Origin: Nemophila menziesii
Lineage: Eukaryota; Streptophyta; Magnoliopsida; Boraginales; Hydrophyllaceae
Length of the DNA stretch: 64,000 bases
Assembly (NCBI GenBank): GCA_029959085.1
Contig: JARWIR010000023.1
Location: 9,189,860-9,253,859 of the forward strand
Direction: 5' to 3'
Shown piece by piece: positions 10,421-22,376 of this stretch; the stretch's first letter is position 1, and each line of letters begins with the position of its first letter. Made by a program: the position numbers and the translations under genes. The notes beneath the pieces are model-generated. The model saw only the letters and a list, made by a program, of their open reading frames with translations. It had not been told where the DNA came from and did not search any database.

Positions 10421-11524
10421 TGCTGATTTTTCCTTTTCTTTTTTTCTAGGTAAATGGTACTTATTAAAGATGGAAGCTATTAAGCGATTGTTACCTTGGA
10501 GAAAATTAGCAGCAGTCTGTAAAGTGTTGTTTTGATACTGAAAGTGTAGGCGAGGAGCCCTAGGAATAATGTCCATGGTGTAGTAGTTTTGATTGTGATA
10601 CCTCATCAAATTTTGTTGATGATATTGTGGTAAAAGTTTAGCCACCCGAGGCCTCACCAGAGTTGACAACATAAAACTTTTTTCAGTTGAATCATGTGAA
10701 GTAACTACTATATGTGATATCCTAATTAATTGTGCCACTTTAAGCAGTTGTTTCTTACTTTTTAGTTTATTGTATTAATGTGCAATTTAATTACTATAGA
10801 TAATTTGTTTGTACTTTCATATTAAAAGTTGTGGTTTTTTAGTTTTAATTTAAAACTCACATTATATGGGTGGGTCGTGGTTCTCTCTATAAGTCTATAA
10901 GTCGATTAAGATCTCTTTTTCTATTTTTTTTTTGTTTTTGATTTCTCTCTATTCTTTATTACGCTGCTCCAACCACATGGGAGCAGCTCGTTCAAAATGT
11001 GTTTACTGGTTCTGTTGTTTACCGCAGATTTGGTGTTCCGTGTGATTATTTGTGTCAGTGTATTTTTCTGATCCTTAATTGTTGCTTGGTGCTTGGTTAG
11101 TTTCCTATCTTTCATCTTGGTTGAAGTTTCCATTAAAGTAACTAGGTTGAGTACAAATGAGTGACCTGGTGAGACACCATTAAATTCAACTTTATTTTTC
11201 CTCAAGGATTGCCTGTTTAACATAGTCAAGGTTTCTTCACAAAAACAATCATACAAGTTTCAAAAGTGTGTTGAATTTGGGTTCTTATAGTTTTATAAAG
11301 CCATATTTAGGTGTAAGTTGTAAATATGGTTTTTAAGAGCATGTATTACTCATGACAAAAAAAAAGAAAAAAAAATGTATTACACAAAAGTAGCTTTGGT
11401 CGTGATAAAACAAGAAAGATCAGAGAATATGCACATAGTATAGTACATGCACGGACAAATTGAAGAATATAAATTAGGATAAACTTGAAATATAACAAAC
11501 GTGAGATAAGAAAAATACATAATA

Positions 11525-11650
11525 ACCATATGGGTTAGCTCAACTGTCCAGAGCCTTGGCTTGGTTATTCTTTTAGACGCTACAGATTAGAACTATGTCA
11601 ATGACACCGGGTCTAAAAGTAACTCTTCCATGTAACTAAAAAGAAAATTA
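11525..11650 (+). mobile_element. SINE-like tRNA-derived segment (copy 1)
   Basis: The Pol III A-box consensus is matched exactly by TAGCTCAACTG at about 11,535, within 'gggttagctcaactgtccag', which looks like a tRNA D-arm. A weak B-box-like 'gattagaac' lies about 38 bp downstream, a tRNA-like spacing. A-rich sequence follows. No clear 3' tail or target duplication was found. The same segment is near 17,738, 23,951, 36,985 and 57,415. Confidence 0.45.
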
Positions 11651-12531
11651 CTTAAAAAACAAACTGCTCCAAATATAAAATTGTGAGCTTATAGGAATAA
11701 GTACATAATTTTTCTGAGTTGATTTTTAAAAAGGTCAAAAAACATTCTCTTATTCTCAACAAGTCTAAATTTTAAACCATCAATGGGTTATATTTATATT
11801 TGCAATGGGTTGGGAGTTTTTTTATGGGTTACGTATTTTTGGGTTGTGTATATTTTCCTAATGAGTTGTGTATATTTATCAACAGATTACATGTGATACT
11901 TATTAGGCAACAATTTTTTTATAAAGATGTGCTTAAAACCCAATTTTTGTTAACACGATGAATGAATTTCTACCTTACTGAGCTCATGATGAGGGCATTG
12001 AATTCAAATGATTATTTTCGTCCATACGATTATAAAGAAGTTAGGAACTCGGAGTATAAGAAACTTGCTTGATCAATACATTAACGATAGCCAACGAACC
12101 CTCTTCTCTTATTTTCTATAGATTTTGATCCAATAGATATTGGAAACCTCTTCTAAACATCCAAAATCCACATGTCTTACTATATACTTATTTTTTAACA
12201 AAAAGAACTAACTTATGAGAGGCCCATAATATTTAGAAAAAAAAATTAGTACTATATATATGAAAGCTAAGAGATTATGAGATTTTGATCCAACAAATAT
12301 TGGAGACCTCATAGATTCAGCGTTCAGTTTTCAAGTGTGTGCAGCTATGAAAACTCAAAAGTTATGAAAACTCAAAAGTTGAGATCGGTGTTTTGATGGT
12401 GTTGGTGGGAAACTTAGGCGACGCCATTAGTGGAGGTCAGCAATAATGATTTAAAGCTTACTGCTAGGATTTTATGTGTGGTGGTTAGACGGTTCAGCGT
12501 TGGTTTATTGTTCGAGCAGTTCTGCTAGAGA

Positions 12532-12625
12532 ATGTCGTGTGAAATTATGAAAGTTCGGTTAACCATGGCGCTTAAAGAATTCAAAAAGAAGATGACATCC
12601 ACCTCCCAGCTTGCCGACGTAATCC
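12532..12625 (+). pseudogene. Exon-like segment with strong splice donor, unknown
   Basis: A reading frame opens at ATG 12,532 with further in-frame ATGs, including one in good context (ACCATGG, 12,565). It encodes 'MALKEFKKKMTSTSQL' and ends at a consensus donor ATCC|GTAAGT (12,626). The frame and donor are kept in all four array units and in block B (about 58,445-58,507), with a Lys-to-Arg change in copy 4 and in B. An in-frame stop lies just upstream. No partner exon was identified. It may be the first exon of a captured or broken gene, or chance. Confidence 0.35.
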
Positions 12626-13127
12626 GTAAGTCGGTGATTTTTTTTCTTTTCCTTACTTAGTTTGTAGCTTTATTCTTTCTTTTTATTAATAATGAATATA
12701 GAGAAAAGTTTATTATATTTATGTGAGAAAAAGACCCCATGGATACTCAGTAATTTGCGTTTCAGAAAAATACATACCAAGGTTTTAAAAGTGGACAAAC
12801 GGGTACACAACATTATATTTTTTGCCTTCCGTTAGTACCCGATGTTAATTCTAATGTTAAGTGATGACGTGGTAGGGAAAAAACAGTTATTTCACAACTA
12901 AAAAAATTTACAATTTAATAAATAAGTTGTGAATCTGAATGTCCAATTTTGAAAAATTGGGAATCTATTTGTCAAATTCAAAATATTGGGTATTTAGGAG
13001 GTCTTTTTCCCTAAAACAATAAGGGAGCAATAAACATAATTATCTTCACCGAACATAATAATAATATCTAGAAAAGTTACGTCTAATATAAATGATATAA
13101 TAAATAATAATATACTTATGACATTGT

Positions 13128-14830
13128 TCAAACTAGACGTGGGGAATATTATTTCATCGCTATTGTAGATGATCTCACTAGGTTTGGTTATATGTATTTG
13201 ATTTTTTGTAAATCTGGAGCATTGAGATGTTTTATGATATTTGTCAATGAAGCAGAAAACCAGTTTGAGTGGAAGGTAAAAACCTTAAGGACCGACCGTG
13301 GACGTGAATATCTATAATATTAATTTAAATAACCTTGTGATGAAAAGGGGATAGTTAGATAGCTTCCTATACACCACAACCGAATGGTGTGGCTGAAAGA
13401 AGGAATGGAACAATCCTAGAAATGGTTAGGTCTATGATGGCACAAACTAATCTTCCAATATCTTATTAGGAAGATGTGTTGCTTAACGGTATTTATATAC
13501 TTAACCGAGTACCCACAAAGACAATTCCATCTACTCCTTATGAATTTGGACAAGTAAGAAACCTAACCTTTCATACTTGTGACCCTGGGTGTCGGCAAGA
13601 TATGTTCATGACCTGTCTCATAAATATGGAAAATTAGTTCCAAGAGTCAAGAAGTGTATCTTTGTAAGATTTCCAAAGAACTCCAAAGGTTACGTGTTTA
13701 TTGGTGAACACGACGGAGACGGTCTTACCAAAATTGCGTCAAGACATATCACTTTTTTAGAAAATGATTTCCCTAGCAGAGGTGAGGTTAATAGAAATTA
13801 TGTTTTATGTGAATTTAATTATACTCCAAAGATGATATGGAAACAAATATGACACCTAATTAGCTAACACATACTCAAGAAGTAAATACTGACATTACTC
13901 CACATCGTGAGACAGAAGAAACAATTGCATCATCTAGTAATCCTATTTCTCACGATTCTCAACCTAAGAGAAGTTCTAGAGTTTTAGTTCCTCTTCTTTG
14001 GCTTAAAATCGAAGGAAAGGTCTTTATGATAACTCCACAAGATGTGAAAAGAACCTCGAACAGTAAGTACAAATCTTCCATGTCCTGCTAAGAATGAACG
14101 AAGTAAAGAAATGGATGAAGAAATGGAGTGGATGAAGAAAATCCAGGTTTGGGAACTGGTTGATTTCCCAAAAGGACGTAAGACGATTGGGAATAAATGA
14201 GTTCTCAAAATAAAAATAAAGCTTCACAATTATATTGAGAGGTATAAATCTCACTTTATAGCGAAAGGTTATACTCAACGGGAAGGAATAGATTTTGAGG
14301 AAACTTTTTCTCTTGTTGTTAGATTTACCTCGTTACGTATTATTTTTTCTATTGCGGCGTATCTCAATCTCGATTTTCACCTAATAGATGTTAAAACTTC
14401 ATTTCATAAAGTTATTTCATCACTGATTTGAAATGATAAGTGAAGACCATTGTGTTATGTAAGGTGTTCCAAGAAAAAAAGTGATTTTATCTTTATATGT
14501 GGATGAAATCCTATTAGATAAGAATGATAGAGAGTTTCGCTTCTCAATTTGACATGAAAGATATGGAATAATCAAATTATATTCTTGGTGTTAATATTCA
14601 CAAATATAGGTCTAGACATCTATTATCTTTATCTTAAGAACCTTACATCATGAATATACTTGAGCGCTTTAGTATGAGTAAGTGAAATGTCATTGATACT
14701 TTTGTAGCAAAAAGAATAAACTTAAGTCTTGACATGTATCATAGCACTCCAGAAGAGAAACATAATATATCTACGAGAACCATATTCTAGTGCCATTGGT
14801 AGTCTTATGTATGAGAGACACTTTGGACTC
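13128..14830 (+). pseudogene. pol: Decayed Ty1/copia pol fragment (copy 1)
   Basis: A copia polyprotein fragment from integrase to RT in several frames. The integrase core is seen as 'YFIAIVDDLTRFGYMYLI', 'LRTDRGREYL' and '[20 protein letters not shown]', with stops between. The longest open piece (13,589-13,852) holds the post-integrase region ('KNSKGYVFIGEHDGDG', 'ITFLENDFPSRGEVNRN'). RT follows as 'WMKKIQVWELVDFPKGRKT', 'ERYKSHFIAKGYTQREGID' and 'LIDVKTSFH', then 'LYVDEILL', where the catalytic YVDD is YVDE, and 'YSSAIGSLMYE'. No RNase H, gag or LTRs are seen. Not related closely to the copia inserted at 29,723-36,570. Confidence 0.85.
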
Positions 14831-14834
14831 GGAA

Positions 14835-14925
14835 ACATTTTGAATCCAATAAGATTCGATCCCAAGACCTCTTGGTCTCTACGTAGTAGTCTAACAACTA
14901 GACAACCTATCGATCTTAACTCACA
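14835..14925 (-). mobile_element. tRNA-like, SINE-type segment (copy 1)
   Basis: The minus strand reads 'ggttgtctagttgttagac' followed by 'ggtcttgggatcgaatc'. TTGTCTAGTTG matches the A-box consensus at 10 of 11 positions and GGATCGAATCT matches the B-box at all but two. The spacing of about 32 bp is as in tRNAs. It interrupts the copia RT frame right after 'GSLMYE', consistent with a SINE or tRNA-derived insertion. Not a functional tRNA: the acceptor stem does not pair. Copies are near 21,048, 27,261, 40,095 and 60,735. Confidence 0.55.
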
Positions 14926-14940
14926 TGTATGTTTCACATA

Positions 14941-16163
14941 AAAAAAAAGTTATTTTCGCTATTCTCTACATAGTGATAAGGTCACTCACCTTACACCCAA
15001 CGAACCCCGTTTCTCTTCATTTCTATCACAAACAGTGATTATTCATTCTTATCAAACCATTGTAAGTTCATTTATATCTTTATTCACAAGATTTGATTTT
15101 TAACCTAAAATGCGTATTAGGCATAGTTTAATTTTGTGTCCCGTTAACCTTTTGAAGGTTAATTTTTGGGTTTAATGGTGATGATCAAGAAAAAAATTGT
15201 TAATGGGTGTTTTAAATTATTGTATCTTTTAATAGGATGCATTATTAACATTTATTATGGGTTTTACTTAGAATGAACTCTGAATTTTCCTATGAAGGTT
15301 TGCAACATAATTCTACTACTCATATACGTAAGAGGCCTCAACTTTCCCTAATTGGTACTCTCTCTCTCTATCTCTCTCTTGCTCTCATGTATTAATGTGT
15401 ATTTATATGGTTGTAATTATATATTAAAGGCAAACTCAATTATCCAATGCATTCGTGTATGTAACCCAACATGTTATTTTCATTGTATTGTTTTAGTTTA
15501 GAAACAATAATTAGTCAGATATGCAACGTCTTATTATGAGTCCAGGGTATACTTAGAAATTTTGTTTGTGGACGCTATAATATTAAAAGGATTTTAGTTA
15601 GTTGGATGAGGTGAAGTAGGGTGGGGATTTTATTTAGAATTTAACTATTAAATATAATTTTTATTCAATTTTTGTAAAGTTATTGTGTAAAATGTAATAT
15701 CCTATATATCAAAAAAATTATAATATGTTGAAAAATTATTTGAAAAACTTTATTCTCTAATGGATGAAGAAAAAAAGTTTAACTAATCATTCTAAAAAAT
15801 TATTTTATAAGCGTCAACTGTTAAAAGGTCCAAAACTAAATTTTCTCATTTTTAATGGGTTTTAAGTTTTTTTCCTTCCCCAAATGGTCAAATTTTTAAT
15901 GGGATATCTTTGTTTTTATAATAAGTTACGATTTTATGTAATGGTTTATACAAATTTTTTAATGGGTCACGTGTATTATTTTTTATAGATTAAAAATATT
16001 TCTTAAAGGGTATGTGTAATAGTAAGTGTAAACTTTATTAGCTAACAATATTCTTGTAAAGACATTTGAATCAATAACCAATAAATACTTACATAACATA
16101 ATTTGGACTCATGAACAACCCATATATCACGACAAAGGAATCACTTTGTGGGATTAACAACAG
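14941..16163. other. Non-coding tail of unit copy 1, with CT microsatellite
   Basis: AT-rich, no coding similarity. It contains a short CT-rich microsatellite (about 15,358-15,390, 'ctctctctctatctctctct') and several 'aatgggttt' repeats near 15,850-15,970. Nothing else recognised. Confidence 0.6.
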
Positions 16164-19100
16164 AGAAATAATGCTTATTTATTTGGAAGGGATTAATAGT
16201 GATTTTTTTATATTTTGCACACAGGCAGAAACTCATGTCAAGAATAATATCATTACTGAACAAAAACATAAAACGAATAAGATCGTTGGCCGTGACATTT
16301 TAGTTAAAGGTTTAATAATTTCCATGGTAAGATTTAATTGGTAGTTTACTTTTACTGTGATATACTGTTAAGCGGATGTATTTAGAATTGTTGGGTGGTT
16401 AATGCATGGTCTTATGTATTTAATATTGATTTACTGTGTCCGCTTTTTACTAGATGGATATTTCTAAAGTGATCAAGAGACGTATCTTGAGCCGAGCAGG
16501 GAAGATGAAAAAGCCAGATATTTTTGATGTTCAGCTAATATCTCCTTCTATTAAAATTCATGGAGAGATTAACTATAAAGATGAAAGGCTTTAGCAATGG
16601 AGAGGAAATATTCATGATCACAGGAAACTCTGATGCTGATTTTTCCTTTTCTTTTTTTCTAGGTAAATGGTACTTATTAAAGATGGAAGCTATTAAGCGA
16701 TTGTTACCTTGGAGAAAATTAGCAGCAGTCTGTAAAGTGTTGTTTTGGTACTGAAAGTGTAGGCGAGGAGCCCTAGGAATAATGTCCATGGTGTAGTAGT
16801 TTTGATTGTGATACCTCATCAAATTTTGTTGATGATATTGTGGTAAAAGTTTAGCCACCCGAGGCCTCACCAGAGTTGACAACATAAAACTTTTTTCAGT
16901 TGAATCATGTGAAGTAACTACTATATGTGATATCCTAATTAATTGTGCCACTTTAAGCAGTTGTTTCTTACTTTTTAGTTTATTGTATTAATGTGCAATT
17001 TAATTACTATAGATAATTTGTTTGTACTTTCATATTAAAAGTTGTGGTTTTTTAGTTTTAATTTAAAACTCACATTATATGGGTGGGTCGTGGTTCTCTC
17101 TATAAGTCTATAAGTCGATTAAGATCTCTTTTTCTATTTTTTTTTTGTTTTTGATTTCTCTCTATTCTTTATTACGCTGCTCCAACCACATGGGAGCAGC
17201 TCGTTCAAAATGTGTTTACTGGTTCTGTTGTTTACCGCAGATTTGGTGTTCCGTGTGATTATTTGTGTCAGTGTATTTTTCTGATCCTTAATTGTTGCTT
17301 GGTGCTTGGTTAGTTTCCTATCTTTCATCTTGGTTGAAGTTTCCATTAAAGTAACTAGGTTGAGTACAAATGAGTGACCTGGTGAGACACCATTAAATTC
17401 AACTTTATTTTTCCTCAAGGATTGCCTGTTTAACATAGTCAAGGTTTCTTCACAAAAACAATCATACAAGTTTCAAAAGTGTGTTGAATTTGGGTTCTTA
17501 TAGTTTTATAAAGCCATATTTAGGTGTAAGTTGTAAATATGGTTTTTAAGAGCATGTATTACTCATGACAAAAAAAAAGAAAAAAAAATGTATTACACAA
17601 AAGTAGCTTTGGTCGTGATAAAACAAGAAAGATCAGAGAATATGCACATAGTATAGTACATGCACGGACAAATTGAAGAATATAAATTAGGATAAACTTG
17701 AAATATAACAAACGTGAGATAAGAAAAATACATAATAACCATATGGGTTAGCTCAACTGTCCAGAGCCTTGGCTTGGTTATTCTTTTAGACGCTACAGAT
17801 TAGAACTATGTCAATGACACCGGGTCTAAAAGTAACTCTTCCATGTAACTAAAAAGAAAATTACTTAAAAAACAAACTGCTCCAAATATAAAATTGTGAG
17901 CTTATAGGAATAAGTACATAATTTTTCTGAGTTGATTTTTAAAAAGGTCAAAAAACATTCTCTTATTCTCAACAAGTCTAAATTTTAAACCATCAATGGG
18001 TTATATTTATATTTGCAATGGGTTGGGAGTTTTTTTATGGGTTACGTATTTTTGGGTTGTGTATATTTTCCTAATGAGTTGTGTATATTTATCAACAGAT
18101 TACATGTGATACTTATTAGGCAACAATTTTTTTATAAAGATGTGCTTAAAACCCAATTTTTGTTAACACGATGAATGAATTTCTACCTTACTGAGCTCAT
18201 GATGAGGGCATTGAATTCAAATGATTATTTTCGTCCATACGATTATAAAGAAGTTAGGAACTCGGAGTATAAGAAACTTGCTTGATCAATACATTAACGA
18301 TAGCCAACGAACCCTCTTCTCTTATTTTCTATAGATTTTGATCCAATAGATATTGGAAACCTCTTCTAAACATCCAAAATCCACATGTCTTACTATATAC
18401 TTATTTTTTAACAAAAAGAACTAACTTATGAGAGGCCCATAATATTTAGAAAAAAAAATTAGTACTATATATATGAAAGCTAAGAGATTATGAGATTTTG
18501 ATCCAACAAATATTGGAGACCTCATAGATTCAGCGTTCAGTTTTCAAGTGTGTGCAGCTATGAAAACTCAAAAGTTATGAAAACTCAAAAGTTGAGATCG
18601 GTGTTTTGATGGTGTTGGTGGGAAACTTAGGCGACGCCATTAGTGGAGGTCAGCAATAATGATTTAAAGCTTACTGCTAGGATTTTATGTGTGGTGGTTA
18701 GACGGTTCAGCGTTGGTTTATTGTTCGAGCAGTTCTGCTAGAGAATGTCGTGTGAAATTATGAAAGTTCGGTTAACCATGGCGCTTAAAGAATTCAAAAA
18801 GAAGATGACATCCACCTCCCAGCTTGCCGACGTAATCCGTAAGTCGGTGATTTTTTTTCTTTTCCTTACTTAGTTTGTAGCTTTATTCTTTCTTTTTATT
18901 AATAATGAATATAGAGAAAAGTTTATTATATTTATGTGAGAAAAAGACCCCATGGATACTCAGTAATTTGCGTTTCAGAAAAATACATACCAAGGTTTTA
19001 AAAGTGGACAAACGGGTACACAACATTATATTTTTTGCCTTCCGTTAGTACCCGATGTTAATTCTAATGTTAAGTGATGACGTGGTAGGGAAAAAACAGT

Positions 19101-22100
19101 TATTTCACAACTAAAAAAATTTACAATTTAATAAATAAGTTGTGAATCTGAATGTCCAATTTTGAAAAATTGGGAATCTATTTGTCAAATTCAAAATATT
19201 GGGTATTTAGGAGGTCTTTTTCCCTAAAACAATAAGGGAGCAATAAACATAATTATCTTCACCGAACATAATAATAATATCTAGAAAAGTTACGTCTAAT
19301 ATAAATGATATAATAAATAATAATATACTTATGACATTGTTCAAACTAGACGTGGGGAATATTATTTCATCGCTATTGTAGATGATCTCACTAGGTTTGG
19401 TTATATGTATTTGATTTTTTGTAAATCTGGAGCATTGAGATGTTTTATGATATTTGTCAATGAAGCAGAAAACCAGTTTGAGTGGAAGGTAAAAACCTTA
19501 AGGACCGACCGTGGACGTGAATATCTATAATATTAATTTAAATAACCTTGTGATGAAAAGGGGATAGTTAGATAGCTTCCTATACACCACAACCGAATGG
19601 TGTGGCTGAAAGAAGGAATGGAACAATCCTAGAAATGGTTAGGTCTATGATGGCACAAACTAATCTTCCAATATCTTATTAGGAAGATGTGTTGCTTAAC
19701 GGTATTTATATACTTAACCGAGTACCCACAAAGACAATTCCATCTACTCCTTATGAATTTGGACAAGTAAGAAACCTAACCTTTCATACTTGTGACCCTG
19801 GGTGTCGGCAAGATATGTTCATGACCTGTCTCATAAATATGGAAAATTAGTTCCAAGAGTCAAGAAGTGTATCTTTGTAAGATTTCCAAAGAACTCCAAA
19901 GGTTACGTGTTTATTGGTGAACACGACGGAGACGGTCTTACCAAAATTGCGTCAAGACATATCACTTTTTTAGAAAATGATTTCCCTAGCAGAGGTGAGG
20001 TTAATAGAAATTATGTTTTATGTGAATTTAATTATACTCCAAAGATGATATGGAAACAAATATGACACCTAATTAGCTAACACATACTCAAGAAGTAAAT
20101 ACTGACATTACTCCACATCGTGAGACAGAAGAAACAATTGCATCATCTAGTAATCCTATTTCTCACGATTCTCAACCTAAGAGAAGTTCTAGAGTTTTAG
20201 TTCCTCTTCTTTGGCTTAAAATCGAAGGAAAGGTCTTTATGATAACTCCACAAGATGTGAAAAGAACCTCGAACAGTAAGTACAAATCTTCCATGTCCTG
20301 CTAAGAATGAACGAAGTAAAGAAATGGATGAAGAAATGGAGTGGATGAAGAAAATCCAGGTTTGGGAACTGGTTGATTTCCCAAAAGGACGTAAGACGAT
20401 TGGGAATAAATGAGTTCTCAAAATAAAAATAAAGCTTCACAATTATATTGAGAGGTATAAATCTCACTTTATAGCGAAAGGTTATACTCAACGGGAAGGA
20501 ATAGATTTTGAGGAAACTTTTTCTCTTGTTGTTAGATTTACCTCGTTACGTATTATTTTTTCTATTGCGGCGTATCTCAATCTCGATTTTCACCTAATAG
20601 ATGTTAAAACTTCATTTCATAAAGTTATTTCATCACTGATTTGAAATGATAAGTGAAGACCATTGTGTTATGTAAGGTGTTCCAAGAAAAAAAGTGATTT
20701 TATCTTTATATGTGGATGAAATCCTATTAGATAAGAATGATAGAGAGTTTCGCTTCTCAATTTGACATGAAAGATATGGAATAATCAAATTATATTCTTG
20801 GTGTTAATATTCACAAATATAGGTCTAGACATCTATTATCTTTATCTTAAGAACCTTACATCATGAATATACTTGAGCGCTTTAGTATGAGTAAGTGAAA
20901 TGTCATTGATACTTTTGTAGCAAAAAGAATAAACTTAAGTCTTGACATGTATCATAGCACTCCAGAAGAGAAACATAATATATCTACGAGAACCATATTC
21001 TAGTGCCATTGGTAGTCTTATGTATGAGAGACACTTTGGACTCGGAAACATTTTGAATCCAATAAGATTCGATCCCAAGACCTCTTGGTCTCTACGTAGT
21101 AGTCTAACAACTAGACAACCTATCGATCTTAACTCACATGTATGTTTCACATAAAAAAAAAGTTATTTTCGCTATTCTCTACATAGTGATAAGGTCACTC
21201 ACCTTACACCCAACGAACCCCGTTTCTCTTCATTTCTATCACAAACAGTGATTATTCATTCTTATCAAACCATTGTAAGTTCATTTATATCTTTATTCAC
21301 AAGATTTGATTTTTAACCTAAAATGCGTATTAGGCATAGTTTAATTTTGTGTCCCGTTAACCTTTTGAAGGTTAATTTTTGGGTTTAATGGTGATGATCA
21401 AGAAAAAAATTGTTAATGGGTGTTTTAAATTATTGTATCTTTTAATAGGATGCATTATTAACATTTATTATGGGTTTTACTTAGAATGAACTCTGAATTT
21501 TCCTATGAAGGTTTGCAACATAATTCTACTACTCATATACGTAAGAGGCCTCAACTTTCCCTAATTGGTACTCTCTCTCTCTATCTCTCTCTTGCTCTCA
21601 TGTATTAATGTGTATTTATATGGTTGTAATTATATATTAAAGGCAAACTCAATTATCCAATGCATTCGTGTATGTAACCCAACATGTTATTTTCATTGTA
21701 TTGTTTTAGTTTAGAAACAATAATTAGTCAGATATGCAACGTCTTATTATGAGTCCAGGGTATACTTAGAAATTTTGTTTGTGGACGCTATAATATTAAA
21801 AGGATTTTAGTTAGTTGGATGAGGTGAAGTAGGGTGGGGATTTTATTTAGAATTTAACTATTAAATATAATTTTTATTCAATTTTTGTAAAGTTATTGTG
21901 TAAAATGTAATATCCTATATATCAAAAAAATTATAATATGTTGAAAAATTATTTGAAAAACTTTATTCTCTAATGGATGAAGAAAAAAAGTTTAACTAAT
22001 CATTCTAAAAAATTATTTTATAAGCGTCAACTGTTAAAAGGTCCAAAACTAAATTTTCTCATTTTTAATGGGTTTTAAGTTTTTTTCCTTCCCCAAATGG

Positions 22101-22376
22101 TCAAATTTTTAATGGGATATCTTTGTTTTTATAATAAGTTACGATTTTATGTAATGGTTTATACAAATTTTTTAATGGGTCACGTGTATTATTTTTTATA
22201 GATTAAAAATATTTCTTAAAGGGTATGTGTAATAGTAAGTGTAAACTTTATTAGCTAACAATATTCTTGTAAAGACATTTGAATCAATAACCAATAAATA
22301 CTTACATAACATAATTTGGACTCATGAACAACCCATATATCACGACAAAGGAATCACTTTGTGGGATTAACAACAG
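16164..22376 (+). repeat. Tandem unit copy 2 (hybrid)
   Basis: 6,213 bp. By eye it shows no differences from copy 3, and the translated segments compared were identical. The first about 585-697 bp are of the copy-4 type and the remainder is of the copy-1 type. The switch lies between 16,748 (last position distinguishing copy 1) and 16,860 (first position distinguishing copy 4). Contents are as copy 1: exon-like pieces at 16,225-16,330 and 16,454 onward, SINE-like at about 17,738, exon-like at 18,745-18,838. Confidence 0.95.
19341..21043 (+). pseudogene. pol: Decayed Ty1/copia pol fragment (copy 2)
   Basis: Same fragment and same lesions as at 13,128-14,830, shifted by 6,213 bp. The intact 87-codon post-integrase piece is at 19,802-20,065. 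No extra mutations were noticed, consistent with very recent copying of the whole unit. Confidence 0.85.

Larger units (their letters stand above)
9945..16163 (+). repeat. Tandem unit copy 1 (left end diverged)
   Basis: The first unit is 6,219 bp. Its first about 590 bp differ from copies 2-4 by scattered substitutions and by a 6-bp in-frame stretch present here and in block B (near 10,088-10,097). The last difference seen from copy 2 is at 10,535 (A versus G). From there to the end it looks identical to copies 2 and 3 by eye. This makes copy 1 the parental left end of the array. Confidence 0.93.

Noticed and set aside
10199..10738. Minus-strand open frame of 138-179 codons recurring in each unit
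   Set aside because: It lies antisense to exon-like sequence, shows no known domain, varies in length between copies, and has no splice or promoter support. Best explained as chance.
10921..11256. Minus-strand 111-codon frame repeated at 17,134, 23,347 and 56,805
   Set aside because: Low-complexity, A-rich codons ending in a Lys tract, no family resemblance. Conservation only reflects recent copying of the unit.
11535..11610. Functional tRNA gene
   Set aside because: Only the D-arm and A-box fit. The acceptor stem and B-box do not form a proper tRNA.
13589..13852. 87-codon frame as an independent small gene
   Set aside because: It is the best-preserved piece of a copia polyprotein and starts with GTG, not ATG. 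Flanking copia sequence on both sides shows it is part of the pseudogene.
14722..14941. Paired overlapping frames on both strands near the tRNA-like segment
   Set aside because: They span the junction of copia RT and the tRNA-like insertion, so they are chimeric and not genes.
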